Assembly (NCBI RefSeq): GCF_013343715.1
Contig: NZ_JABUNR010000003.1
Coordinates: 248,001-312,000, forward strand
Length of the DNA: 64,000 nt
Reading direction: 5' to 3'
From: Mesobacillus harenae
Lineage (GTDB): Bacteria; Bacillota; Bacilli; Bacillales; Cytobacillaceae
Every line of letters starts with the position of its first letter. Position 1 is the stretch's first letter. The translations under genes and the position numbers were made by a program. Shown here piece after piece: positions 37,960 to 45,554 of the stretch. The notes under the pieces were generated by a model, which searched no databases, was not told the origin of the DNA, and worked only from the letters and a program-made list of their open reading frames with translations.

Positions 37960-38883
37960 TTGAATATATACAAAAGCGTCCATGACTTAATAGGAGAGAC
38001 GCCGATAGTTGAATTAACCAAGTTTCCGATTCCTGATGGAGTCAGACTGTTCGCCAAGCTGGAGTTCATGAATCCAGGAGGCAGTGTTAAAGACCGTCTT
38101 GGCATGGAATTAATAAAGCAAGCCTTAGAAACTGGAGAATTGAAGCGTGGTGGAACCGTCATTGAACCTACGGCAGGCAATACGGGCATTGGGCTAGCTT
38201 TGGCAGCACTTCAGGCAGATGTAAAGGTAATTGTTTGTGTTCCTGAGAAATTCAGCATTGAAAAGCAGGATTTGATGAAAGCTCTTGGAGCAGAAATTGT
38301 CCATACACCCACAAGTGAAGGAATGAAGGGGGCCATACAAAGGGCAGAGGAGCTGCTTAAAGAGTATCCAGAGGCTTATTGTCCCCGGCAGTTTGGTAAC
38401 CCGGCTAATCCTGACACATATTATAAAACGCTTGGTCCTGAAATCTGGAAACAGCTGGATGGGAATGTGAACATATTTGTAGCAGGAGCCGGTACAGGCG
38501 GAACTTTTATGGGAACGGCCCGCTATTTAAAAGAAAAAAATGAAAAGATAAAGACCGTTATTGTTGAGCCAGAGGGCTCGATTTTAAATGGAGGAGAGGC
38601 CGGTCCGCACAAGACTGAAGGGATAGGCATGGAGTTTCTGCCTGATTACATGGACTCTGCCTATTTTGATGCGATTCATACAGTCTCTGATCAGGATGCT
38701 TTCGAACTGGTAAAAGTAGCGGCTGCCAGAGAAGGGCTGTTGATGGGCAGTTCATCAGGGGCTGCATTGCATGCTGCCTTGAAGGAAGCGGACGTGTCTC
38801 CTCCGGGTACGAACATCATTGTTATTTTTCCAGATGGAAGCGAACGATATCTCAGCAAGAAAATTTATGAGGGAGGTATTTAA
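37960..38883 (+). CDS. mccA: Cystathionine beta-synthase type enzyme MccA (YrhA)
   Basis: MccA condenses homocysteine with O-acetylserine (or serine) to cystathionine. The 307-residue PLP enzyme has the Schiff-base lysine in NPGGSVKDRLG near residue 46, the phosphate loop GAGTGGTFMG near 176 and SSSGAALHAAL near 265. The TTG start follows AGGGGGAAG. It lies 23 bp after mtnN and directly adjoins mccB. It is a cysteine synthase homologue, but pairing with a gamma-lyase and mtnN points to reverse transsulfuration. Confidence 0.93.
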   Translation: MNIYKSVHDLIGETPIVELTKFPIPDGVRLFAKLEFMNPGGSVKDRLGMELIKQALETGELKRGGTVIEPTAGNTGIGLALAALQADVKVIVCVPEKFSIEKQDLMKALGAEIVHTPTSEGMKGAIQRAEELLKEYPEAYCPRQFGNPANPDTYYKTLGPEIWKQLDGNVNIFVAGAGTGGTFMGTARYLKEKNEKIKTVIVEPEGSILNGGEAGPHKTEGIGMEFLPDYMDSAYFDAIHTVSDQDAFELVKVAAAREGLLMGSSSGAALHAALKEADVSPPGTNIIVIFPDGSERYLSKKIYEGGI

Positions 38884-40020
<1,137 letters not shown>

Positions 40021-40031
40021 AAAAGTATCGA

Positions 40032-40059
40032 GGAGGGCAGATAAACTGCCTCCTTTTTT
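40032..40059 (+). terminator. Terminator after mccB
   Basis: GGAGGGCAG and CTGCCTCC pair with one bulged G around an ATAAA loop, then six Ts. Confidence 0.85.
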
Positions 40060-40174
40060 AAATTCCATTGCTAGTAGTTCATTAACCAGCCTCCCAAAAA
40101 TTACATTCGGCTTTACCATCTTTGTTGTGGTAAAGTAGTCTTGTAGTTTTTAAGAAAAGCGCAGGTGATAATTA

Positions 40175-40429
40175 ATGGAAGCGAAGCACACTTATGAAAA
40201 AATGATAGACTTTAAAAATTATGCAACCGTATTATTAGCTGTGGCTGTATTTTTCTATATAGGTGTTATCATCCCGTCAACTTTCCAAGTGATGTCGGAT
40301 GTCTATATTTCTATAGGTGCATCAACTGTGTTTATTACTGGTTCAATCTATTTTTTCTTTCAATCTAAAGTTTTACGCAAAAAGCTCGCTGATATGGAAG
40401 ACGGCGAAGAATACTTGATGAAAAAGTAA
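40175..40429 (+). CDS. yrhC: Small membrane protein YrhC
   Basis: The 84-residue protein has two transmembrane helices (about 16-36 and 44-64) flanked by charged ends (KVLRKKLADMEDGEEYLMKK at the C-terminus). Size, topology and position after mccB match YrhC of B. subtilis, whose function is unknown. The ATG follows GCAGGTGA. The terminator starts within its stop codon. Confidence 0.78.
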   Translation: MEAKHTYEKMIDFKNYATVLLAVAVFFYIGVIIPSTFQVMSDVYISIGASTVFITGSIYFFFQSKVLRKKLADMEDGEEYLMKK

Positions 40430-40456
40430 ACGTCCATTACCAGGGCGTTTTTTTTT
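40428..40456 (+). terminator. Terminator after yrhC
   Basis: AAACGTCC and GGGCGTTT form an 8-bp stem (one G-U) with a 7-nt loop and a long T-run. Confidence 0.82.
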
Positions 40457-40596
40457 ATATAGTTTTCACGATGGAATGTGAATGCATGTTCGAAAAGTGA
40501 ATTTCATAGCTAGTTAAAAAAATTGTGCAAGTTAACCGTGGAGTATTAACTGAAAATTACAAATGTATATCCAGCAGAAAAAAATGGTAAAAATCA

Positions 40597-40625
40597 TTTA
40601 CAAAATTGGAAAAAGTGGATATAAT
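40597..40625 (+). promoter_or_regulatory. Strong sigma-A promoter of the small-ORF cluster
   Basis: TTTACA at 40597-40602 and TATAAT at 40620-40625 are 17 bp apart. A transcript would start near 40632, about 34 nt before the first small ORF. Confidence 0.85.
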
Positions 40626-40665
40626 TACCACTGTAAGATAATTTGGAAAAAGGAGGTCGAATGAT

Positions 40666-40749
40666 ATGATCACAAACACATTTGGAATTGCAATCGAAAT
40701 TAAATATAACAAATGTACGTATTCGACCGATAAGGACTGGATTATTTAG
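40666..40749 (+). CDS. 27-aa YrzI-like or leader peptide (cluster ORF A)
   Basis: ATG 40666 lies 9 bp after AGGAGG (40651-40656), a near-perfect ribosome site, and opens 27 codons ending in ...TDKDWII. The N-terminal half (MITNTFGIAIEIKYNK) has the layout of YrzI proteins, a hydrophobic beta-like stretch followed by basic residues. A second ATG at 40661 makes a two-codon frame (ATG-ATA-TGA) that overlaps the start. Two consecutive terminators begin 22 nt after the stop codon, so this may be a leader peptide, a small protein, or both. No homologue is known to me with certainty. Confidence 0.6.
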   Translation: MITNTFGIAIEIKYNKCTYSTDKDWII

Positions 40750-40770
40750 ACATTCTAAATTATATTATCC

Positions 40771-40805
40771 ATGCCGCAGGAAGAATCGTCTCCTGCGGCA
40801 TTTTT
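40771..40805 (+). terminator. First of two tandem terminators in the small-ORF cluster
   Basis: ATGCCGCAGGA (40771-40781) and TCCTGCGGCAT (40791-40801) form an 11-bp perfect stem with a 9-nt loop, followed by TTTT. Confidence 0.88.
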
Positions 40806-40817
40806 ATGCCTATTTTT

Positions 40818-40844
40818 AGCCGCAGGAATTCCTGCGGCTTTTTT
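40818..40844 (+). terminator. Second tandem terminator, same core stem
   Basis: AGCCGCAGGAA and TTCCTGCGGCT are contiguous (22-bp perfect palindrome, 40818-40839) and followed by Ts. The core GCCGCAGGA is identical to that of the preceding hairpin. Confidence 0.85.
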
Positions 40845-40872
40845 GTGGGTAAATTGAAGGAGGTGAAATGGG

Positions 40873-41013
40873 ATGACTTTAAATATATTATTTTTTACAG
40901 TAACAATTAAGAAACGTAAAATGTCAGCAGAAGAAGCTGTGCATGAGCAAATGGTAAACGAAATACACGAAAAGAATAAGGATCGTCAGTTTTCTTTATA
41001 TCGTCCGTTTTAA
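40873..41013 (+). CDS. yrzI: YrzI family small protein, 46 aa (cluster ORF B)
   Basis: ATG 40873 lies 6 bp after AAGGAGGTGA (40857-40866). The 46-residue product starts MTLNILFFTVTIKKRKMSAE and ends RQFSLYRPF. A hydrophobic N-terminus, a KKRK patch, a Glu-rich helix and an NEIHEKN segment are the pattern of the Bac_small_YrzI family. As I recall, that family's members carry an EIxxE-type motif resembling a GPR protease site and are found singly in B. subtilis and in tandem arrays in the B. cereus group. A two-codon frame (ATG-GGA-TGA at 40868) overlaps its start, as in ORF A. The function is unproven; a sporulation role has been suggested for the family. Confidence 0.82.
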   Translation: MTLNILFFTVTIKKRKMSAEEAVHEQMVNEIHEKNKDRQFSLYRPF

Positions 41014-41054
41014 TCTGTGAAAGCAAAAAATACTTATGAAAGGTGGTTGGAACA

Positions 41055-41114
41055 ATGATTGTTTTAATGCTTACACGACAAGCTTGCTTATGGGTGGAGA
41101 AGGATACCACCTAG
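41055..41114 (+). CDS. 19-aa candidate small ORF (cluster ORF C)
   Basis: ATG 41055 is preceded by AAAGGTGG and opens 19 codons (MIVLMLTRQACLWVEKDTT). The hydrophobic start resembles the opening of the neighbouring YrzI-like peptides, but the rest does not, so it may be a decayed copy. Its stop codon lies within the ribosome site of the next ORF (TAGGAGG), which would couple their translation. Weak on its own; it is listed because of its place in the run. Confidence 0.4.
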   Translation: MIVLMLTRQACLWVEKDTT

Positions 41115-41125
41115 GAGGAAATAGA

Positions 41126-41197
41126 ATGTCACTTCATGTCTTACTGCTCACGGTTATTTTTAAAACGAAAGCCAGAAGTTCAGATCATAACCGTTAA
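41126..41197 (+). CDS. 23-aa truncated YrzI-like peptide (cluster ORF D)
   Basis: ATG 41126 follows TAGGAGGAAATAGA and opens 23 codons. MSLHVLLLTVIFKTKARS aligns without gaps to MTLNILFFTVTIKKRKMS of ORF B (M-x-L-x-x-L-x-x-T-V-x-x-K-x-K), then ends shortly after. It is therefore a paralogue cut off before the Glu-rich helix, either a degenerate copy or a peptide in its own right. Confidence 0.55.
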   Translation: MSLHVLLLTVIFKTKARSSDHNR

Positions 41198-41283
41198 CAC
41201 AATGTTCACATCCTTAATCATATTTACTTTGTAATTGTGATAAATTTAAATCAAATATTGCCTTTTAAAAGGGGTGTGAAATC

Positions 41284-41364
41284 ATGTTTGCGATTGTAAT
41301 GGGATTCGTGGTTTGTGGAGCGATTGGCTGTATTATTGCTGCTGAAGTCAGTGTGGAAAATTAA
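41284..41364 (+). CDS. 26-aa hydrophobic membrane peptide (cluster ORF E)
   Basis: ATG 41284 lies 9 bp after AAAAGGGG. The 26-residue product MFAIVMGFVVCGAIGCIIAA followed by EVSVEN is one uninterrupted transmembrane segment with two cysteines and a short acidic tail. It shows no similarity to the YrzI copies. It ends 10 bp before a bidirectional terminator and faces a minus-strand membrane protein gene. It could be a small regulatory membrane peptide or a toxin-like peptide; nothing in the sequence decides this. Confidence 0.6.
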   Translation: MFAIVMGFVVCGAIGCIIAAEVSVEN

Positions 41365-41373
41365 ATTAAAACA

Positions 41374-41419
41374 AAAAGAGCATGGGCCATTGTTTGTTGG
41401 GTCCCATGCTCTTATTTTG
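41374..41419. terminator. Bidirectional terminator between the small-ORF cluster and the 55-aa gene
   Basis: AAGAGCATGGG and CCCATGCTCTT pair perfectly around a 15-nt loop; there are T-rich flanks on both strands. Confidence 0.88.
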
Positions 41420-41465
41420 TTATACACTATCGGGTCAACTGCGATCTTCAGCAGTAAAGCTAAGC

Positions 41466-41633
41466 TTATCTGCGTCTGTTTTTAGGCCGGAACCACAACA
41501 AGGTAATTAGTGCAGCAACAGCTAGAAACAAACCGAAACTTTTTAGAGAGAATCCTTCAAAAATTGTTTCGGCAAGCAGGTTCAAGAAAACAATGAGAAA
41601 AATCAAGCCTAATATTATCTTTTCATAATCCAT
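41466..41633 (-). CDS. 55-aa membrane protein of unknown function
   Basis: The minus-strand ATG at 41633 follows GGGGTTG and opens 55 codons ending at the TTA at 41466. The product starts MDYEKIILGLIFLIVFLNLL and ends FRPKNRRR. It has two hydrophobic helices (about 6-22 and 32-50) joined by a short loop, with a strongly basic tail that should be cytosolic. It shares the bidirectional terminator with the plus-strand peptide cluster. I do not recognise a family. The frame, start and topology make it a credible gene. Confidence 0.6.
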   Translation of the reverse strand: MDYEKIILGLIFLIVFLNLLAETIFEGFSLKSFGLFLAVAALITLLWFRPKNRRR

Positions 41634-41846
41634 AAAAACAACCCCATAGAATTCATATGGCTATTATTCTACCCGATGTCATTTTAGCTGTCCATAGCTT
41701 CTAAATGAAAAGAGGCCATTAATGGAACCCCTTGGAAACTGGAAATATTTTTCTAAATATAATTAGATCAGGACAGACACGAACATCGTTTTCTGCTCAT
41801 AGGAATTAATAATAGGCAATAGTCCTAATAAGCGGGGGTGTTAATC

Positions 41847-42566
41847 ATGTCTGGAATTCTTACGGCACTCGGTTACTTAGTAAAAGAGATTATTTTTCTT
41901 GTCTCTTATGTGAAGAACAATGCCTTCCCTCAGCCATTATCAGCTGCTGACGAAAGGAAATATCTCCGTTTAATGGCTGAAGGTGATGGCCATGCACGTA
42001 ACATGCTGATAGAGCATAATCTTCGCCTTGTCGCCCATATAGTTAAAAAGTTTGAAAATACGGGTGAGGATTCAGAAGATTTAATCTCTATTGGGACGAT
42101 TGGTTTAATTAAAGCCATTGAAAGCTATTCGGAGGGTAAGGGCACCAAGCTGGCGACCTATGCGGCAAGATGCATTGAGAACGAGATTCTTATGCATTTA
42201 AGAGCTCTCAAGAAAACAAAGAAGGATGTTTCTCTTCATGACCCAATTGGACAGGACAAAGAAGGGAATGAAATATCGTTAATTGATGTTTTGAAGTCGG
42301 AGTCTGAAGATGTTATTGATACGATCCAGTTAAGTATGGAGCTGGAAAAAATAAAAGAATATATTGATGTTTTAGACAAAAGGGAAAAAGAAGTAATTAT
42401 CGGCCGATTTGGACTCGACCTTCAGAAAGAAAAAACACAGCGTGAGATTGCTAAAGAATTAGGTATATCCAGAAGTTATGTTTCACGAATAGAAAAACGT
42501 GCCTTAATGAAAATGTTCCATGAGTTTTATAGGGCGGAAAAAGAAAAAAAGAAAAAACAAAACTAA
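41847..42566 (+). CDS. sigK: RNA polymerase sporulation sigma factor SigK, uninterrupted
   Basis: Sigma-K directs late mother-cell transcription. ATG 41847 follows GGGGGTG and gives 239 residues. The N-terminal 20-odd residues ([20 protein letters not shown]) are the pro-sequence removed by SpoIVFB. Region 2 follows ([58 protein letters not shown]), and region 4 ends with [20 protein letters not shown]. In B. subtilis the gene is split by the skin element; here the frame is continuous through that point. Upstream CATAGG-like DNA (41798) could be part of a sigma-E/K promoter, but I cannot prove it. Confidence 0.97.
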   Translation: MSGILTALGYLVKEIIFLVSYVKNNAFPQPLSAADERKYLRLMAEGDGHARNMLIEHNLRLVAHIVKKFENTGEDSEDLISIGTIGLIKAIESYSEGKGTKLATYAARCIENEILMHLRALKKTKKDVSLHDPIGQDKEGNEISLIDVLKSESEDVIDTIQLSMELEKIKEYIDVLDKREKEVIIGRFGLDLQKEKTQREIAKELGISRSYVSRIEKRALMKMFHEFYRAEKEKKKKQN

Positions 42567-42594
42567 GGAAAGACAGTTTACGCTTTCCGTTTTT
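42567..42594 (+). terminator. Weak terminator after sigK
   Basis: GGAAAG and CTTTCC form a short 6-bp stem with a 10-nt loop, followed by GTTTTT. Confidence 0.5.
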
Positions 42595-42701
42595 AATTAA
42601 GATTTAGAAGCAACTTGTTTCCATTCTTTATAAGCCATGCACCCGTGGAGAGTCCGAGGAATAAAGTAAAATTGTGTTAAAACAACCACGGAGGTATGGA
42701 G

Positions 42702-43175
42702 ATGGCAAATAAAAAGACTTTAGCGTGGCACGAAACCTTAGAACTTCATGAGTTAGTTGCGTTTCAATCATTTGTATTAATGAAGCTGAAAAAAAGCCTT
42801 GGTGAAATTCAAGACCCTGATCTTCACTCATTATATACGTTTTCCATTCAAGCGTTGGAAAATAACTTACGAGAATTGCTCAAGTTTTACCCTGCAGCAC
42901 CAGGTTTCGATGGCGGACAGCGAGCAGATACAGCATTTTTCGCAGGGGACCTACTGGCAGTGGCTAAGACTGCAGTAAGGAATTATGCAATTGCTATTAC
43001 AGAAACAGCAACCCCTGCACTTAGAGCGGTTCTGAAAAAGCAGCTGAACTCAGCAGTAGACTGGCATGCTAGAGTATATACTTTCATGTATAACAGGGGA
43101 TTGTATCCGTCTTATGATATAAATCAGCTATTGATGAATGATTTAAAAATTGCTCAAAAGGCATTAAAAGGTTAA
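42702..43175 (+). CDS. CotF-like spore coat protein
   Basis: The 157-residue protein from ATG 42702 (7 bp after GGAGG; an ATG two codons earlier is too close to it) matches the Coat_F family. It is a helical bundle with [20 protein letters not shown] at the N-terminus and, near the C-terminus, [23 protein letters not shown] cut short here by rule: key residues are DWH and RGLYP. Family members are spore coat components or spore-associated ferritin-like proteins. Its place right after sigK agrees with late sporulation expression. The exact orthologue (CotF, YhcQ and others) is not resolved. Confidence 0.82.
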   Translation: MANKKTLAWHETLELHELVAFQSFVLMKLKKSLGEIQDPDLHSLYTFSIQALENNLRELLKFYPAAPGFDGGQRADTAFFAGDLLAVAKTAVRNYAIAITETATPALRAVLKKQLNSAVDWHARVYTFMYNRGLYPSYDINQLLMNDLKIAQKALKG

Positions 43176-43180
43176 CAAAA

Positions 43181-43218
43181 AAGCTGTACTTCCCGAGTTA
43201 CAAGGGAAGTACAGTTTA
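43181..43218. terminator. Terminator after the CotF-like gene
   Basis: AGCTGTACTTCCC pairs with GGGAAGTACAG around a 9-nt loop; A-rich left and T-rich right flanks. Confidence 0.82.
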
Positions 43219-43347
43219 AATTATCATAACAGGAAGCCTGCTGACACAGACAACTGAGCTGTAATCAAAACAGAATGCAGCTAAAAGCCCAGACACTGAA
43301 GGGCTAATTTACATAAAATATAAAAAAGGAGCGAAGGAGGTAGAGAT

Positions 43348-43503
43348 ATGTCTTACGGATATTATTATCCGTATACATGGCCTGCAGCCTACCCAGCACC
43401 AGCACCAGTTCCGGCAAGCAGCGGGCCATGGTACGCTTTATTTATTGTCCTGCTTATCATAGTATTGATTTTTGGAGGCTGGTGGTATTTTAGATCCTAC
43501 TGA
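43348..43503 (+). CDS. 51-aa Tyr/Pro-rich single-span membrane protein
   Basis: ATG 43348 lies 7 bp after GAAGGAGG. The product has a Tyr/Pro/Ala-rich head (MSYGYYYPYTWPAAYPAPAP) and a single transmembrane helix at about 29-45 (LFIVLLIIVLIFGGWWYF), ending RSY. The layout recalls small sporulation proteins of the YjcZ/SscA type, with a Gly/Tyr-rich head and hydrophobic tail, but the head here is Pro-rich. Between a coat-like gene and psd, a spore-surface or coat-assembly role is a reasonable guess. Confidence 0.65.
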   Translation: MSYGYYYPYTWPAAYPAPAPVPASSGPWYALFIVLLIIVLIFGGWWYFRSY

Positions 43504-44092
43504 ATGGGCTTGTGCTTAAAGCATAGGCCTTTTTAGTTTTGTTGACCAAAATAGAGATGGTTATATGGAAATATCAAGAATTGAGAAGATGTATCTTTAT
43601 CTGATGGTCAAGCTACAAACCGCTTTTTTAATTACATACCGCCTTGAAAGGAAATATTGGTAAATCAACCGGAATCTTTGATAAATACTCACAGGAACCC
43701 TGAGGTATATTCTTGAGGAATAAGACCATCTTCTGGCGGCAAAGCTTCTTTTAGTTGATTATTTCTAAAAAATTGTTGTTTTTGTATGAGTGGTGACAAC
43801 ACTGTCCTTCCCGCGAAAAGCCAGCATATGGAAGCGGAAACCCATGACTGTTTGTTATCTTTAGCGTTAACCCTATGTGAAAAAATAATATTGCCTACTT
43901 TGAAATTTTTTTCTTTTGAGGGAGATAAAGAATTCTAATAGTACATTACAGACTAGGAATGTTATAATATCACTCGTGGAATCTATTATGGCCTGATTAC
44001 GAGGCTTATGATTAAAAAAAGCATAATGAATCATTTTACTGGAGAATAGACTCTTTGTCTTTGGCACAATGTTATATTACGGAGGGAAGTCC
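43504..44092. other. 589-bp gap without a supported gene
   Basis: A weak hairpin (GGGCTTGTGC with GCATAGGCC, then TTTTT) lies at 43505-43535. Small frames at 43565-43663 (32 aa) and 43786-43938 (50 aa) have no ribosome site and I do not accept them. A TATAAT at 43963-43968 may be the psd -10, but no -35 matches. Nothing else is seen. Confidence 0.45.
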
Positions 44093-44884
44093 TTGATTCA
44101 ACGCATAGTTTATCGAACTCTAATCGAACTGACAAATGGGAAATGGTCTTCTGTATTGTTGCAAAGGTTTGCAACTTCTAAATACAGCAGGTTGTTGGTC
44201 CCGTCCTTTGCGAAAATATATAAAATCAATCAGGCAGAAATGGAAAAACCTATTCAAGATTATCCAACCTTGCATGACTTTTTTATTAGAAAGCTGAAAC
44301 CAGGCGTTCGCCCAGGGGATGACAAACAGGCAGAGACTGTCCTTAGTCCTGTTGATGCAGTCATCGAAGATATAGGCCAAATTGAGCCTGAATATAGAGT
44401 TACTGTAAAGGGAAAAGTTTATTCAATTGAAGAAATGCTTGGTGGAATTGAAGCGGCCGACAAGTACGATAAGGGGACCTATATGGTTTTGTATTTAAGC
44501 CCCAGCCATTATCATAGGATTCACAGTCCGGTCACAGGAAAGGTATTCTCCCAAAGGTCATTGGGAAGCAAATCTTACCCGGTAAACAAAATGGGCCTTA
44601 AGTATGGAAACAGAACCTTAGCTAAGAATTTCCGAACCATAACTGAAGTCGAGCATGAATTTGGCAGGATGGCTATTGTGAAGGTTGGTGCAATGTTTGT
44701 AAACTCAATTGAAACAACCCATGAAGGGGACCGCCTTGTAAAAGGGAGTGAAATGGCATATTTCACTTTTGGTTCTACTGTTGTTTTATTGTTTGAGAAG
44801 GATACCTTTAGCTTAAAGCGCGGACTGGAAGTTCCAGTAGAAATAACTGTTGGAGACGTTCTGGGACATTTTTCGACTAAATAG
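44093..44884 (+). CDS. psd: Phosphatidylserine decarboxylase proenzyme
   Basis: Psd makes phosphatidylethanolamine from phosphatidylserine at the membrane. The TTG at 44093, 6 bp after GGAGGG, gives 263 residues, the length of the B. subtilis enzyme; the frame is open eight codons further up without a ribosome site. YLSPSHYHRIHSPV near 141 and the self-cleavage site G227-S228-T229 in YFTFGSTVVL are conserved; S228 becomes the pyruvoyl group of the alpha chain. The gene is isolated, with its own terminator, and convergent with sda. No pssA lies next to it in this window. Confidence 0.94.
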   Translation: MIQRIVYRTLIELTNGKWSSVLLQRFATSKYSRLLVPSFAKIYKINQAEMEKPIQDYPTLHDFFIRKLKPGVRPGDDKQAETVLSPVDAVIEDIGQIEPEYRVTVKGKVYSIEEMLGGIEAADKYDKGTYMVLYLSPSHYHRIHSPVTGKVFSQRSLGSKSYPVNKMGLKYGNRTLAKNFRTITEVEHEFGRMAIVKVGAMFVNSIETTHEGDRLVKGSEMAYFTFGSTVVLLFEKDTFSLKRGLEVPVEITVGDVLGHFSTK

Positions 44885-44894
44885 CAGATAGTGT

Positions 44895-44920
44895 AAGCGC
44901 AGGAAGAAGCCTGCGCTTTT
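44895..44920 (+). terminator. Terminator after psd
   Basis: AAGCGCAGG and CCTGCGCTT pair perfectly around AAGAAG, then TTTT. Confidence 0.88.
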
Positions 44921-44945
44921 CACTTTTCTCGGCGGAGGCATGGAA

Positions 44946-44966
44946 CAAAAAAAAGCCCAATGGGCT
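44946..44966 (-). terminator. Terminator after sda
   Basis: On the minus strand AGCCCATTGGGCT folds into a short stem and is followed by eight Ts. Confidence 0.75.
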
Positions 44967-44974
44967 ATGTTTTT

Positions 44975-45115
44975 TTAAGATGAAACTTTGATTTGCTGAG
45001 ATAATGACCGCCGGTGAATTTCAGTTTCAATTAAACGTATAAACTCTAAGCTAAGATTAAGTTCTCTTGCCTTATAGTACGATTCAATTAGCAGTTCATC
45101 CGATAATTTACGCAT
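44975..45115 (-). CDS. sda: Sporulation histidine-kinase inhibitor Sda, 46 aa
   Basis: Sda binds the KinA dimerisation domain and blocks the phosphorelay while DNA replication initiation or integrity is disturbed. The minus-strand frame encodes [20 protein letters not shown] and continues to ...[12 protein letters not shown], 46 residues. It matches the helical-hairpin Sda family almost residue for residue at the start and end. GGAGGTG lies 9 bp before the ATG. Upstream there are a sigma-A-like promoter and DnaA boxes, the arrangement known to couple sda to replication initiation in B. subtilis. It is too short for standard gene callers. Confidence 0.95.
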   Translation of the reverse strand: MRKLSDELLIESYYKARELNLSLEFIRLIETEIHRRSLSQQIKVSS

Positions 45116-45199
45116 TCAGTCATGCACCTCCAATGTAAAATTAATCGTTCTAACCTTAATATCTATACATATACTGGTAAGTCATATTGTTGTACCCTT

Positions 45200-45228
45200 A
45201 CTTTAGCAGAATTACATGAAACGAACAA
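45200..45228 (-). promoter_or_regulatory. Promoter of sda
   Basis: Read on the minus strand: TTGTTC (45223-45228), 17 bp, then TAAAGT (45200-45205) preceded by TGC as an extended -10. Confidence 0.6.
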
Positions 45229-45236
45229 CCGTTCTG

Positions 45237-45260
45237 TTATCCACAGGTGATAGTGGATAA
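45237..45260. promoter_or_regulatory. Pair of DnaA boxes upstream of sda
   Basis: TTATCCACA (45237-45245) matches the DnaA box consensus exactly and AGTGGATAA (45252-45260) is an inverted 8/9 match. Together they form a GTTATCCAC/GTGGATAAC inverted repeat 9 bp beyond the sda -35. Confidence 0.85.
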
Positions 45261-45326
45261 CCTGTGACTATTTTGTTTATAACTAGTACAATAATAGATT
45301 AGACAAGGTGTATAATGTGCATAAAG

Positions 45327-45335
45327 TTATCCACA
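45327..45335 (+). promoter_or_regulatory. Third DnaA box, on the yqeG side
   Basis: TTATCCACA is an exact consensus box, 10 bp downstream of a TATAAT (45311-45316) that could serve the yqeG-directed transcript. Confidence 0.8.
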
Positions 45336-45354
45336 AGCAAGAGGTGCTAGAAAT

Positions 45355-45465
45355 TTGTCGAAAAGTTTTAAGAAAAATCAGCTTTTTAAACGTGTGAATT
45401 TTATAACAGATGGTGGAGTGTATTTTAGAAGAATGACTAGAAATAATAATAGAGAATATCTTTGA
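45355..45465 (+). CDS. Candidate 36-aa basic peptide upstream of yqeG
   Basis: A TTG at 45355 lies 8 bp after AGAGGTG and opens 36 codons (MSKSFKKNQLFKRVNFITDG, then VYFRRMTRNNN). The peptide is rich in Lys, Arg and Asn with no membrane segment. I recognise no family. It lies 20 bp after a consensus DnaA box and 90 bp before yqeG. The ribosome site and length make it possible; the absence of known homologues keeps confidence low. Confidence 0.35.
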   Translation: MSKSFKKNQLFKRVNFITDGGVYFRRMTRNNNREYL

Positions 45466-45554
45466 AATCGGAGAATTAAACAGGTTTGTTTTGAAAGAAC
45501 GGATAAAATTGGTTATGATGTTAACGTTAAATCAGTTAATGAGGTGTAAAAATA

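Noticed and set aside
43565..43663. 32-codon frame after the 51-aa gene
   Set aside because: Only a poor purine stretch precedes the ATG and the product has no recognisable pattern.
43786..43938. 50-codon frame upstream of psd
   Set aside because: Preceded by a T-rich stretch with no ribosome site; composition is not protein-like.
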